Shown here: piece by piece, positions 24,081 through 32,539 of the stretch
Layout: every line of letters begins with the position of its first letter
Position numbering within the stretch: position 1 is the stretch's first letter
From: Streptomyces sp. CG 926
Lineage (GTDB): Bacteria > Actinomycetota > Actinomycetes > Streptomycetales > Streptomycetaceae
Length of the DNA: 64,000 bases
Assembly (NCBI RefSeq): GCF_003148825.1
Contig: NZ_QGGZ01000006.1
Location: 186,001-250,000, forward strand
Reading direction: 5' to 3'
Notes under the pieces: generated by a model
The model's database searches: none
The model's input: only the letters and a program-made list of their open reading frames with translations
What the model was told of the DNA's origin: nothing
Position numbers and translations under genes: made by a program

Positions 24081-25280
24081 GTGCGCGGCCTCATGACCGC
24101 CGCGCGGCCGGACCCCCTGCGTGACCCGCGCTTCTTCACCGACCCCTATGCCACCTACGACCGGCTGCGCGAAGGCTGCCCGGTGCAACGCGTCCCCACC
24201 GGTTCCGGCGGCCGCCAGGCGTACCTGATCACCGGCCACGCCGAGGCCCGCGAGGCGTTCGTCGACCCCCGTCTGTCCAAGGACACGGGCCGCTTCTTCG
24301 CCGACCGCCCCTCGATGCGCGACCTGCACCCGGCGATCTCCCGCAACATGCTGGCGAGCGACCCACCCGCCCACACCCGCCACCGGCGGGTGGCGTCGCC
24401 TTTGTTCACCACCGGACGCGTCCGGGAGCTGCGCCCGTACATCACCCGGGTCGTCGACGACCTCGTGGCCGGTTGGCGCCCGGGCGCGGAGGTCGACCTG
24501 GTGGCGGATCTGGCGGTACCCCTGCCCGTCACCGTCGTCTGCGAGCTGCTGGGGGTGCCGGAATCCGACCGTGCCACGCTCGCCGACCGGTCCCACGACC
24601 TCTTCGACGCGTCCGACACCGACCGCGTCGACGCCGCTTCGCACCTGATCGGCGAGCGCCTCACCCACCTCGTCGACACGGCCCGCGCCACTGACGGCGA
24701 GGGCCCGCTGCACTCGTTCCTGCGCGACTGCGACGCGGGTGACCTCGACCGGGACGAGACCGTGTCCCTGGCCGCCCTCCTCCTGGTCGCCGGGCACGAG
24801 ACCACCACCCACTTCATCGGCAACGCCGTGCTGGCCCTGCTCCGCCACCCGGAGGCCTTCGACCGCCTGCGCCAGGACCCGGACCTGATCCCCGGCGCCC
24901 TGGAGGAGCTGCTCCGCTTCGACTCCCCCGTGAGCGTGGCCACCTTCCGCCACAGCACGGAGGACCTCCGCGTCGGCGGGATCGACATCCCGGCGGGCTT
25001 CCCGGTGCTCATCGCCCCCGGAGCCGCCAACCGCGACCCCACGGCGTTCCCCGACCCGCACCGCCTCGACCTCGACCGCGACGCCGGCGGCCACCTCTCC
25101 TTCGGCCACGGCATCCACCGCTGCCCGGGCGCCCCGCTGGCCCGTGCCGAGGCGGAGATCGCGCTGCGCACCCTGGTGACCCGTTTCCCGAACACCCGCC
25201 TGGCGGTCCCCGCGCAGTCCCTGACCTGGCGCCGGACCCGCCTCACCCGTGGCCTGGCCGCTCTCCCCCTGACGCTCTGA
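24081..25280 (+). CDS. cytochrome P450
   Basis: A 399-residue soluble heme monooxygenase. Seen are the I-helix motif LLVAGHETTTH, the ExxR motif in LEELLRFDSPV, and the heme loop FGHGIHRCPGAPLAR with the ligand Cys348. These fit the bacterial CYP105/107-like group. The start may be GTG 24081 or ATG 24093; neither has a good ribosome site. No ferredoxin gene is adjacent, so electrons must come from elsewhere. The substrate cannot be read from the sequence. The gap before it (23977-24080) is GC-rich with nothing identifiable. Confidence 0.92.
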   Translation: MRGLMTAARPDPLRDPRFFTDPYATYDRLREGCPVQRVPTGSGGRQAYLITGHAEAREAFVDPRLSKDTGRFFADRPSMRDLHPAISRNMLASDPPAHTRHRRVASPLFTTGRVRELRPYITRVVDDLVAGWRPGAEVDLVADLAVPLPVTVVCELLGVPESDRATLADRSHDLFDASDTDRVDAASHLIGERLTHLVDTARATDGEGPLHSFLRDCDAGDLDRDETVSLAALLLVAGHETTTHFIGNAVLALLRHPEAFDRLRQDPDLIPGALEELLRFDSPVSVATFRHSTEDLRVGGIDIPAGFPVLIAPGAANRDPTAFPDPHRLDLDRDAGGHLSFGHGIHRCPGAPLARAEAEIALRTLVTRFPNTRLAVPAQSLTWRRTRLTRGLAALPLTL

Positions 25281-25760
25281 AGCCCGTACACAACTGCCCT
25301 CCCTGTGCGGGTGGTTCGAGTCATCCGTTCGCATCGATGTCACCCGATGGGCTGACCGGGTCCCTTCTCGTGCATGGCGCATCGATGCGGTCCTAACCTG
25401 AGCACGCAGCGTGTTCCGCGCGCTGCGGCCCCTCCCGGCTTGCCCCGAATGCAGGATTCGGGAGAGGGCCGTGCCCCTCATCCCGAGATGCCGAGCGGCG
25501 GATATGGGACTAGCGTCACTAAGTGAGAACCGCAACTGCGGGGAACACTCGTCCCGCAGTAGTGCGCCCAAGCACCATGCTTGAGGATTCGCGCGTCGGC
25601 CCAGAGGTCCGCCTCCCCAACAGGTGGCGTTGACAGGGGAATCGCGCGTCGCAGCCACGCGGTCGTTCACGCACCCGCGCTCCACCCCTTGGCGCGGGAG
25701 GGCGCTCTTCGTCGCGTCCGAAATCGCGTGACACGTCAACGAAAAGAAGGGTTCGGAATC
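25281..25760. promoter_or_regulatory. 480-base leader of the small secreted protein gene
   Basis: No gene is visible. It holds two GCATCGATG sites (around 25331 and 25379), a perfect 7-bp hairpin CCCGAAT/ATTCGGG (25444-25462) and an 8-bp hairpin ACTGCGGG/CCCGCAGT (25535-25560). TTGACA near 25630 could be a -35 box but no good -10 follows at normal spacing. The length and hairpins suggest a regulated or structured 5' region. Confidence 0.4.
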
Positions 25761-25997
25761 ATGCAAGCACTGAGAGTGAAGCGGCTCTTCGCCGTGTCCG
25801 CCGTCGGTGTTCTGATGGCAGGTGGCGCCGCCCTCGGAGCCGCAGGTACGGCCTCGGCAGCGGCTCCCACGCACTCGGCCACGAGCGTCAGTGGCGGCAG
25901 TTGGGGCCACGGCGACCACGGGTACGGCGGCCACGGCCACGGCTACTGGGACGACGATGACGACTGGGGTGGCGGCTGGGACGACGGCGACTGCTGA
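25761..25997 (+). CDS. small secreted Gly/His/Asp-rich protein
   Basis: A 78-residue protein with a clear Sec signal peptide (VKRLFAVSAVGVLMAGGAAL, cleavage expected after ASA near residue 35). The mature part is only about 43 residues, with GHGDHGYGGHGHGYW, a DDDDD run and a C-terminal Cys. GAAGGG lies 9 bases before the ATG. His and Asp clusters suggest metal binding outside the cell, but no family is recognised. A strong terminator follows and a long structured leader precedes it. Confidence 0.7.
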   Translation: MQALRVKRLFAVSAVGVLMAGGAALGAAGTASAAAPTHSATSVSGGSWGHGDHGYGGHGHGYWDDDDDWGGGWDDGDC

Positions 25998-26026
25998 TCG
26001 CGCAGCTTTCGGCACGAACGGACGGA

Positions 26027-26050
26027 CCGGCGCGGGCATGCCCGCGCCGG
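26027..26050. terminator. bidirectional terminator
   Basis: CCGGCGCGGGC (26027-26037) and GCCCGCGCCGG (26040-26050) form a perfect 11-bp palindrome around AT. It lies between the convergent small-protein and MASE1 genes and can serve both. Confidence 0.75.
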
Positions 26051-26137
26051 CCCTTCCCTGCGCGGAGGCCGCTCCGATCGCGGCACGGACGCCCCGTTCG
26101 ACCACGGGGGTGCCCCACCGGGGTGTCGTCGGCGGTG

Positions 26138-27121
26138 TCACGGCGGCGGACGGTCCTCGGGCGGCTGCCGGTACGACTCGGGTCGCGGCTCCATCCGGGA
26201 CACCACCTCCGCGAGCCGCGCGCAGAGTTGCTTGATCTCCTCATGCGTTCTGTCGCGTTCGGTGATGACGGCCGCGATCAGGAGAGCCGTCAGCGCGGTC
26301 GTGCCGTTGAAGGCCTGGAGCGTGACCATGCCGGCGACGACGTCCTCGCCGACGAACGGGCCTCTGTCGCCGTCGGCGGCCAGGATCGCCAGCGTCACCA
26401 CGACGAGCGCGCACGGCGCCGCCCCGGCCAGCCGGAAGCGGAAGGCCGCCCAGATCAAGAACGGCGAAACGAGGAAGAGCAGGTTCGAATCGCGGGTGCG
26501 CGTGGCCAGGAGCGTGACGAAGACCGTACCGAGCGCCAGCGCCACCGCCTCGAACCAGCGGCCGAGTCCGGCCCGCACCGGCCACCGGGCCTTGCGCAGC
26601 ACCAGCAGGAACGGCGTGACGACGAGGATTCCCATCGCGTCGCCGGTCCACCAGATCGACCACGTCGGCCAGAAGTCGCCCGTGTCCAGCGCTCCGGAGA
26701 GGACGAGTACGCCGCTGCCGATGGTCGAGCTGATCGACATCCCGGCGAGCGCACCGAGGAAGACGAGGCCCAGTACGTCCCGCAGCCGGTCCAGGTCGTT
26801 CCTGAACCCGGCGCTGCGCAGCATCAGGGCGGCGCAGACCGGAGCCAGGGTGTTGCCCGCGGTGATGCCCAGGACGGCGACCAACGACGGCCCGAGGGAC
26901 ACGTTGACGAGGAACGCGCCCAGTGCGATACCCGGCCAGACGCGCAACCCCATCAGGAGCAGCGCGGCCAGGGCGACGCCCGTCGGTGGCCACAAGGGGG
27001 TGACCTGGTCGCGTACCAGCTGCTCGAGGAGGCCGATCTTCGCGGCCCCGTAGTACACGGCGGCGACGGCGAGGATGCGCAGCGCGGCGGACCCGAGACG
27101 ACCCATCTCCGCGCTGCCCAC
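26138..27121 (-). CDS. MASE1-domain membrane sensor protein
   Basis: A 327-residue protein of about eight hydrophobic segments matching MASE1 (YYGAAKIGLLEQL, PLWPPTGVALAALLLMGL, WSIWWTGDAMGILVVTPFLL). MASE1 is normally the N-terminal sensor of larger signalling proteins. Here it ends in a short hydrophilic helix (ITERDRTHEEIKQLCARL) with no output domain. The gene follows, on the same strand, a PP2C phosphatase that lacks a sensor, so the two probably form a split receptor. Start is GTG 27121 or ATG 27106; no ribosome site decides. Confidence 0.82.
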   Translation of the reverse strand: MGSAEMGRLGSAALRILAVAAVYYGAAKIGLLEQLVRDQVTPLWPPTGVALAALLLMGLRVWPGIALGAFLVNVSLGPSLVAVLGITAGNTLAPVCAALMLRSAGFRNDLDRLRDVLGLVFLGALAGMSISSTIGSGVLVLSGALDTGDFWPTWSIWWTGDAMGILVVTPFLLVLRKARWPVRAGLGRWFEAVALALGTVFVTLLATRTRDSNLLFLVSPFLIWAAFRFRLAGAAPCALVVVTLAILAADGDRGPFVGEDVVAGMVTLQAFNGTTALTALLIAAVITERDRTHEEIKQLCARLAEVVSRMEPRPESYRQPPEDRPPP

Positions 27122-27201
27122 GACAGCAGTCTGCGCTCAGATCCCGGCGCCGGCGACCCCAGCGGCCGCCGCCGGGCAGCGCCGCCGGGCAGCGCCGTCG
27201 G

Positions 27202-28038
27202 TCAGTACGGTTCCCGCGGGCCGCCGCCGTCGTACCGGACGACGAGGACCGCGGCGTCGTCGCGGTGTCCCGTCAGGTCGGCGACCTTGACGACGGCGGA
27301 GGCCAACACGTCCGGATCGGCGTCGAACCCCGCGCGCACCAGCTTCTCCACCTCGGCCAGACCGGACTCCATCGGGTAGTGCGGGCCCTCCACCACTCCG
27401 TCGGTGAGCAGGACGAGCACCCCTGCCTCGGTCAGGCTCCGATGGGTGACCGGGTACCGCTCCCCCGGCAGGATGCCCAGGGGTGGGCCGCCGCGGTCGA
27501 GTGCGATGCCGTGACGGCCGCCGGCCGTGGCCCAGACCATGGGGACATGGCCGGCCCTGGAAACGGTGAGATCGCGGCTGACCGGGTCGAGGCGGAGGAA
27601 ACAGCACGTCGCGAAGAGGCCGCGCCCCATGGCGATCAGCAGATCGTTGGCGCGGCCCAGTACCTCGCGGGTGTCGCTGGTGGTCTGTGCGAGGGCGCGC
27701 AGACTGGTGCGCACCTGCCCCATGAAGGCGATGGCCTCCACGTCGTGACCCTGCACGTCGCCGACCGTGAGCCCCAGTGACCCGTCGTGCATGACGAAGG
27801 CGTCGTACCAGTCGCCGCCCACCTCGAGACCGCCTCGTGAGGGTGCGTATCTGGCGGCCAGCCGTAGCCCGGGCAGTTCGGGCAGGCCGGGTGGGAGCAT
27901 GTGGCGCTGCAGAGCCACGGCCAGTTCGACCCTGGCCCGCTGGTACTCGATCCGGTCCAGGGCCTGATCGACGAGTTGCCCGAGAGCGACCAGGAGTTCC
28001 TGCACGTTGTCGGGCTGCTCGGGCCGGTGTCCGCGCAT
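27202..28038 (-). CDS. PP2C (SpoIIE-type) serine phosphatase
   Basis: A 278-residue protein. Residues 1-50 form a helical coil. The phosphatase core shows LEVGGDWYDAF, TVGDVQGHDVEA and LTDGVVEGPH, the metal-binding Asp motifs of SpoIIE/RsbU enzymes that dephosphorylate anti-sigma antagonists. ATG 28038 is preceded by AGGAG at a spacing of 5; the adjacent GTG at 28041 is too close. No PAS, GAF or membrane sensor is attached. The MASE1 gene starts 80 bases downstream and probably provides sensing. Confidence 0.88.
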   Translation of the reverse strand: MRGHRPEQPDNVQELLVALGQLVDQALDRIEYQRARVELAVALQRHMLPPGLPELPGLRLAARYAPSRGGLEVGGDWYDAFVMHDGSLGLTVGDVQGHDVEAIAFMGQVRTSLRALAQTTSDTREVLGRANDLLIAMGRGLFATCCFLRLDPVSRDLTVSRAGHVPMVWATAGGRHGIALDRGGPPLGILPGERYPVTHRSLTEAGVLVLLTDGVVEGPHYPMESGLAEVEKLVRAGFDADPDVLASAVVKVADLTGHRDDAAVLVVRYDGGGPREPY

Positions 28039-28141
28039 CACGGCTCCTGGCTCTCCCGCAGCGTCCCCACCTCACACTAACCGCTGCTCCCGGCTGCCTC
28101 CACAGGGCTGGATCGGCGGTGGACCGACGGGCCAGGTGGTC

Positions 28142-29764
28142 TCAGGACTCAGGAGTGATCTCGAACTCGGGTGCCTTCAGGCTGTCCAGGCACGTGGTCC
28201 TCGGCGCGGCCGGGTCGTCGAAGAAGGAGACGGCGATCTCCTGGGCGCACTTGGAGGTGGCGAAGACGACGTGCGGCTCGTACGGGACGGTGACGACCTT
28301 GGCCTTGCTGAGCGTGCTCGCGACGTACGGTCCGTTGTCGGCCCCGGTCTGGGAGTCGAACCCGCCCGACAGGGCGAGGGTCGGGATGTCACCGCGCGTG
28401 ACGTCCCGGATCGAGGGCGCCGCCGCGGGGACGTTCCAGGCGTCGCAGTCCGGCCGGAGGAAGGCGAGCTGCGGAGCCTGGGCCTGTACCGAGCGGGGGA
28501 ACGACGGGAAGGCCTGCTGCCCGCCCCGGAGCGCCTCCTGTTGGGTCTCGTACGGGGTCCACTCGCTGCAGAAGACGCCGTAGACGAGCCCGTGCGCGAC
28601 CCTGCCCATGGCCTGGGGGCTGAGCTTGCCGCCCGCCCACTGCTGGGCGATCCGCTGCGGCTTGCCGTGCGCCAGCTCGTCGAGCGCGGCGGGTACCTGG
28701 GGCGCCACGTGGGTGGCCGAGGTCATCCAGTTCACCAGGGCTGCGCCGTCCAGGACGACCTTCACCGGTTTGTCGCTGTCGGGGAGGGTGACGGTGGTGG
28801 TGACCGGATGGGCTTCGAGTTCACGGACGAGCCGGTCGAAGGTGGCCGACAGGTTCGGGTACCGCTTGTTGCACGCCGGCTGCTCCGCGCAGGCCTTGAA
28901 CAGGCCGTCGAAGCCCTGCCGGGCGCTGCTCCAGGTCGCCGCCGACCCGGACGTGGAGGGTGGCAGGATGCCGTCGATGCCCACCGACCGGAGCCCGTCG
29001 GGGTGCAGGCGCATGTAGACCAGCGCCAGGTGGGTGCCGTAGGAGATCCCGTACAGGTTCCACTGCTCGATGCCGAGGGCCTTGCGCAGGTCGTCGTAGT
29101 CGGCGGCGCTCTCCGTGTCGTTGTAGGCGCCGAGGTCGATCCCACGGGCCGCCAGTTTGTCGCGGCAGGCCTTCGTGGCCTCGACGTGCAGGCGTTCGGT
29201 GGACGGGTCGTTCTGCACGAGGCCGACGGAGCGCGCGTTGAACTCGTCGATGTTGGGGCACAGGAGGTCCGGAACGGCCGAGTACGTACCGCGCTGGGAC
29301 ATGAAGATCACGTCACGGTCGCGGTTCAGGCCGCCGTCGATGGCCATCTTCGCCTCTCCCACGGCGTCGTCGCCGGGGCCGCCGGCGAGCCACACGATGG
29401 GATCAGGTTTCGGCTTGTCGGTCGCGGCGGGCACGATCGCGACGCCGAGTCGGATCGTCCGGCCGCTCGGTTCGGCTCGGTTCTCGGGCACGGTGAGCGT
29501 TCCGCAGCGGGCCTCGTCGAGCGCCTCGATCGGTTCCGGCGTCTTCGGGCAGGGACCCGGTACGAAGCGGGCGTCGCCCACGGTCCGGGCGACCGTGCCG
29601 ATGGGCGCGTCGGAGCTGGGGCTGGGGGTGGTGTCGGTCCGGGACCGCGCCTGGGCGGGGGCCGTGAGCAGGCCGGTGACCAGGAGCCCGGTCACCAGGC
29701 CGGCCGAGGTGGCCAGGAGTCGTCGTTCGGTGCGGCGCCGACGGGGCGCCGGGTGGAGTGCCAT
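28142..29764 (-). CDS. secreted alpha/beta hydrolase (tripeptidyl-peptidase-like), copy 2
   Basis: A 540-residue exported hydrolase of the SlpD/E and TAP group. Residues 1-39 are a signal peptide (RRRRTERRLLATSAGLVTG). WLAGGPGDD is the oxyanion loop, GISYGTHLA carries the nucleophile Ser241, and the C-terminal TAP-like region holds the Asp and His (GGFDSQTG, VPYEPHVVF). Such enzymes release N-terminal tripeptides or act as esterases outside the cell. AGGAGGG precedes the ATG. The upstream gene, 12 bases away, is a paralogue, so this is a tandem duplication and a two-gene operon. Confidence 0.87.
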   Translation of the reverse strand: MALHPAPRRRRTERRLLATSAGLVTGLLVTGLLTAPAQARSRTDTTPSPSSDAPIGTVARTVGDARFVPGPCPKTPEPIEALDEARCGTLTVPENRAEPSGRTIRLGVAIVPAATDKPKPDPIVWLAGGPGDDAVGEAKMAIDGGLNRDRDVIFMSQRGTYSAVPDLLCPNIDEFNARSVGLVQNDPSTERLHVEATKACRDKLAARGIDLGAYNDTESAADYDDLRKALGIEQWNLYGISYGTHLALVYMRLHPDGLRSVGIDGILPPSTSGSAATWSSARQGFDGLFKACAEQPACNKRYPNLSATFDRLVRELEAHPVTTTVTLPDSDKPVKVVLDGAALVNWMTSATHVAPQVPAALDELAHGKPQRIAQQWAGGKLSPQAMGRVAHGLVYGVFCSEWTPYETQQEALRGGQQAFPSFPRSVQAQAPQLAFLRPDCDAWNVPAAAPSIRDVTRGDIPTLALSGGFDSQTGADNGPYVASTLSKAKVVTVPYEPHVVFATSKCAQEIAVSFFDDPAAPRTTCLDSLKAPEFEITPES

Positions 29765-29776
29765 CTGCCCTCCTGG

Positions 29777-31366
29777 TCACTTCGGGATGATCGTGAACGG
29801 TTCTGGTTCGAGGTCGTCCACGCAGGTGGTGTCGGGCGCGGTGGGGCGCGCGAGGAACGAAGCCAGGACGCTTTGCGCGCAAGGCGACTGCGGGACCACC
29901 CAGTGGCCGATCCCGGGAACTTGCACGGCGGTCGAACGGGACAGGTCGCGGGCCACGCCCTTCGCCCAACTGGCCCCGGTCTTCGCGTCGAACGTGCCGG
30001 AGACGACGAGCGCCGGTACCGAGCTGAGCGTGGCCACCCGCTGGACGGACGCGCGGTCCGGCACGTTCCAGATCCGGCACGCCGGGTACTGGAAGGGCAG
30101 TTGCGGCACCTGGGCCAGAACCGTGTCCGGCCACCCGGGGAAGGCCTTGCGCCCCGCCTCCAGTACGTCGGACTCCGAGAATCCCGGCGCCCACTCGGCG
30201 CACGCCACCGACTCCGTCAGGCCGTGTGCGAACGCGCCGACGTTCTGGACCGAGCCGGCCGCCCGGGCCTGCGCGAAGCGCTGCGGGTTCCCGCGACTGA
30301 GTTCGTCGAGCGCCGCCGGGATGTCCTTGGGCCGGGGGGTGAAGGCGACGATCAGGTTCAGCAGAGCGCCTCCGTCCAGGACGACCTTGACGGGCTTTCC
30401 TCCGCCGGGCGGCGGGACGTTCAGGGTGAGGGGGTGCGCCTCCAACTTGCGCACCTGCTGCGTCAACAGGCGCGGCAGGTCCGGGTACCGGCTCTTGCAG
30501 GCCGGCTGCGCGGCGCACGCCTTGAATATGTTGTCGATCCCCTCGGCGGCGCTGCTCCATCCCCAGGGCAGGGTCGCGTGCTGGGGCGGCGTGACCGAGT
30601 CGATCGCGACGGCGCGGATTCCCTCGGGGTGCAGGCGTAGGTAGGTGAGCGCCAGGTCGCTGCCGTAGGAGTACCCGTAGACGTTCCAGCGGGGGATGCC
30701 CAGCACCCGACGGAGGTCGGCGAAGTCGGCCGCGTTCTCGGTGGTGTTGTAGGCGCTCAGGTCGACGCCTTCGGCGGTCAGGCGGTCCCGGCATTCCCGC
30801 ACCGCCTTCAGCATGAGCCGCTCCGCCTGCTCGGCGTCATAACCCAGGCCCACGGCCTGGGCGTTGAAGCGGTCGAGCTCCGGGCAGGCGAGGTTCGGCC
30901 GGTCGTAGAGGTTGCCGCGCTGGGCCATGACGATCAGGTCGCGGTCCTTGTTCAGGCCGGACTCGACGAGGAACGGAATGTCGTCGAAGGTGTCGCCACC
31001 GGGGCCGCCGGCCATGAACACCACGGGGTCCTGGGCCGGTTTCGCCGGTCGGACGGCCGGAATGACCGCCGCGGCCAGCTCGATGGTCCGGCCGCCGGGG
31101 CGGGAGCGGTTCTCGGGCACCTCCAGGTAGCCGCACCGCGCGCTGCCCAGCGCTTCGATCGGCTCGGGCGGCTTCGGACAGGGCCCGGGCACGAACCGGG
31201 ACGGGGCTGCCGTACCCGTTCGCTGCGCCGGCTGCCCGAAGGCCGACGGCGCGGAGGCTGATGGCGCGGAGAGTGCTGCGGCGGCGCTGCTCGGTGCGGG
31301 GCCGAATGCTGCCAGGCAGACCAGAGCGGCCGCGGCGGTCACCGCGTGGGCGGCGTGCTGTGGCAT
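29777..31366 (-). CDS. secreted alpha/beta hydrolase (tripeptidyl-peptidase-like), copy 1
   Basis: A 529-residue exported paralogue of its downstream neighbour. It has a Sec signal (AAAALVCLAAFGPAPSSAAA), the shared block RFVPGPCPKPPEPIEALG, oxyanion loop FMAGGPGGD, nucleophile motif GYSYGSDLA (Ser233), and the C-terminal GTFDAKTG and GIGHWVV carrying Asp and His. It is first in the pair. ATG 31366 has GAGGAA upstream. Differences from copy 2 are spread over the length, so the duplication is old and the two may differ in substrate. Confidence 0.87.
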   Translation of the reverse strand: MPQHAAHAVTAAAALVCLAAFGPAPSSAAAALSAPSASAPSAFGQPAQRTGTAAPSRFVPGPCPKPPEPIEALGSARCGYLEVPENRSRPGGRTIELAAAVIPAVRPAKPAQDPVVFMAGGPGGDTFDDIPFLVESGLNKDRDLIVMAQRGNLYDRPNLACPELDRFNAQAVGLGYDAEQAERLMLKAVRECRDRLTAEGVDLSAYNTTENAADFADLRRVLGIPRWNVYGYSYGSDLALTYLRLHPEGIRAVAIDSVTPPQHATLPWGWSSAAEGIDNIFKACAAQPACKSRYPDLPRLLTQQVRKLEAHPLTLNVPPPGGGKPVKVVLDGGALLNLIVAFTPRPKDIPAALDELSRGNPQRFAQARAAGSVQNVGAFAHGLTESVACAEWAPGFSESDVLEAGRKAFPGWPDTVLAQVPQLPFQYPACRIWNVPDRASVQRVATLSSVPALVVSGTFDAKTGASWAKGVARDLSRSTAVQVPGIGHWVVPQSPCAQSVLASFLARPTAPDTTCVDDLEPEPFTIIPK

Positions 31367-31491
31367 GTGATCTCGTTCCTCTGCCGACAGCGGCGGCTAC
31401 CCCGCCGGGGCCAGGCGACAGCGGTTCGGGCGGAACACTCGCTCTCGACGCTACCGGCTGGACCGTACGCGCGCACGCGGGGCGATCAGCC

Positions 31492-31552
31492 CCCCACGGC
31501 CCGGGGCCGGCCGGGCCGTGGGGAGGGTGCCTGGAGGGCGGGGGCGCCCTCC
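31492..31552. terminator. two hairpins between operons
   Basis: CCCCACGGCCCGG (31492-31504) pairs perfectly with CCGGGCCGTGGGG (31511-31523), and GGAGGGCG (31533-31540) with CGCCCTCC (31545-31552). Both lie just downstream of the betaine operon's last gene and should end its transcription before the hydrolase genes. Confidence 0.75.
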
Positions 31553-31563
31553 GTGCCCTCGCG

Positions 31564-32538
31564 TCAGGACGGGAGCCACTGCCGCCAGGTGGCCTCGTTC
31601 CGCTTCACCCAGCGGCCCGCGGCCTCCTCGGGGGACAGCTTCTCCTCGGCGATCATCAGGGCGACGTCGTTCTGCATGTCGGTCGTCCAGCGGAACTTCT
31701 TCAGGAAGGCCGCCGCGTCACCTCCGTCGGCCGCGAAGCGGGCGTTGAGGAATTTCTGCAGCGGCGTGTGCGGGTACGCGCAGGCCACCTTCTCGGGATC
31801 CTTGTCGCAGCCCTCCTTGTACTCGGGCAGCTTCACCTCTGTCATCGGGACCCGCTCGAACAGCCACTGGGGTTTGTACCAGTAGCTCAGGAAGGGCTTC
31901 TTCTCCTTGGCGAACTGCTTGATCTGCGTGATCTGCGCCGCCTCGGAGCCCGCGAAGACGACCTGGTAGTCGAGGTCCAGGTTCTTCACGAGGGCCTTGT
32001 CGTTCGTCACGTAGGACGGGGAGCCGTCCAGCAACTGGCCCTTTCCGCCGCTCTCCGCGGTACGGAGCTGGTCGGCGTACTTGTTCAGGTTCTTCCAGTC
32101 GGTGACGTCCGGGTGCTGCTCGGCGAAGTACGTCGGCACGAACCAGCCGATGTGGCCGGTCACCCCGAGGTCGCCACCCCGCTCGATCGTCGCCTTGTCG
32201 TCGATGTACCGCTTCTCCTGCTCCGGGTGACCCCAGTCCTCCATGATGGCGTCCACCCGGCCCTGGCTGAGGGCGTCCCAGGCCGGGACCTCGTCGATCT
32301 GGACGGTGTCCACCCGGTAGCCGAGCTCGTGCTCCAGCAGGTACTGGGCGACGGCGACGTTGGCCTGTGCGCCGACCCATGACTGCACGGACAGCGTCAC
32401 CGTGCGGGAGCCCTTGGCGTCGGCATACGGGGAGGCCTGGCGGGTCATGTCGGCGGCGCCGCAGCCCGTGAGGGCGGTCAGGGCGACGGAGACGGCGGCT
32501 GCCGCCGCGAGGGCGGCGGTGCGTGTGGTGCGAGCCAT
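31564..32538 (-). CDS. glycine betaine ABC transporter substrate-binding lipoprotein
   Basis: A 324-residue OpuAC/ProX-type receptor. The signal ends ALTALTGCGA (lipobox LTGC). The mature part shows SVQSWVGAQANVAVAQYLL, MEDWGHPEQEKRY and LSYWYKPQWLFERVP, whose aromatic residues probably form the cage for a quaternary ammonium. It is the last gene of the choline/betaine operon and starts one base after the permease stop. GGGGG lies 6 bases before the ATG. It should capture glycine betaine or choline outside the membrane for the adjacent permease and ATPase. Confidence 0.9.
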   Translation of the reverse strand: MARTTRTAALAAAAAVSVALTALTGCGAADMTRQASPYADAKGSRTVTLSVQSWVGAQANVAVAQYLLEHELGYRVDTVQIDEVPAWDALSQGRVDAIMEDWGHPEQEKRYIDDKATIERGGDLGVTGHIGWFVPTYFAEQHPDVTDWKNLNKYADQLRTAESGGKGQLLDGSPSYVTNDKALVKNLDLDYQVVFAGSEAAQITQIKQFAKEKKPFLSYWYKPQWLFERVPMTEVKLPEYKEGCDKDPEKVACAYPHTPLQKFLNARFAADGGDAAAFLKKFRWTTDMQNDVALMIAEEKLSPEEAAGRWVKRNEATWRQWLPS

Positions 32539-32539
32539 G

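Noticed and set aside
28007..30640. An 877-codon plus-strand frame
   Set aside because: Antisense to two secreted hydrolases with full motifs; the translation has no recognisable features.
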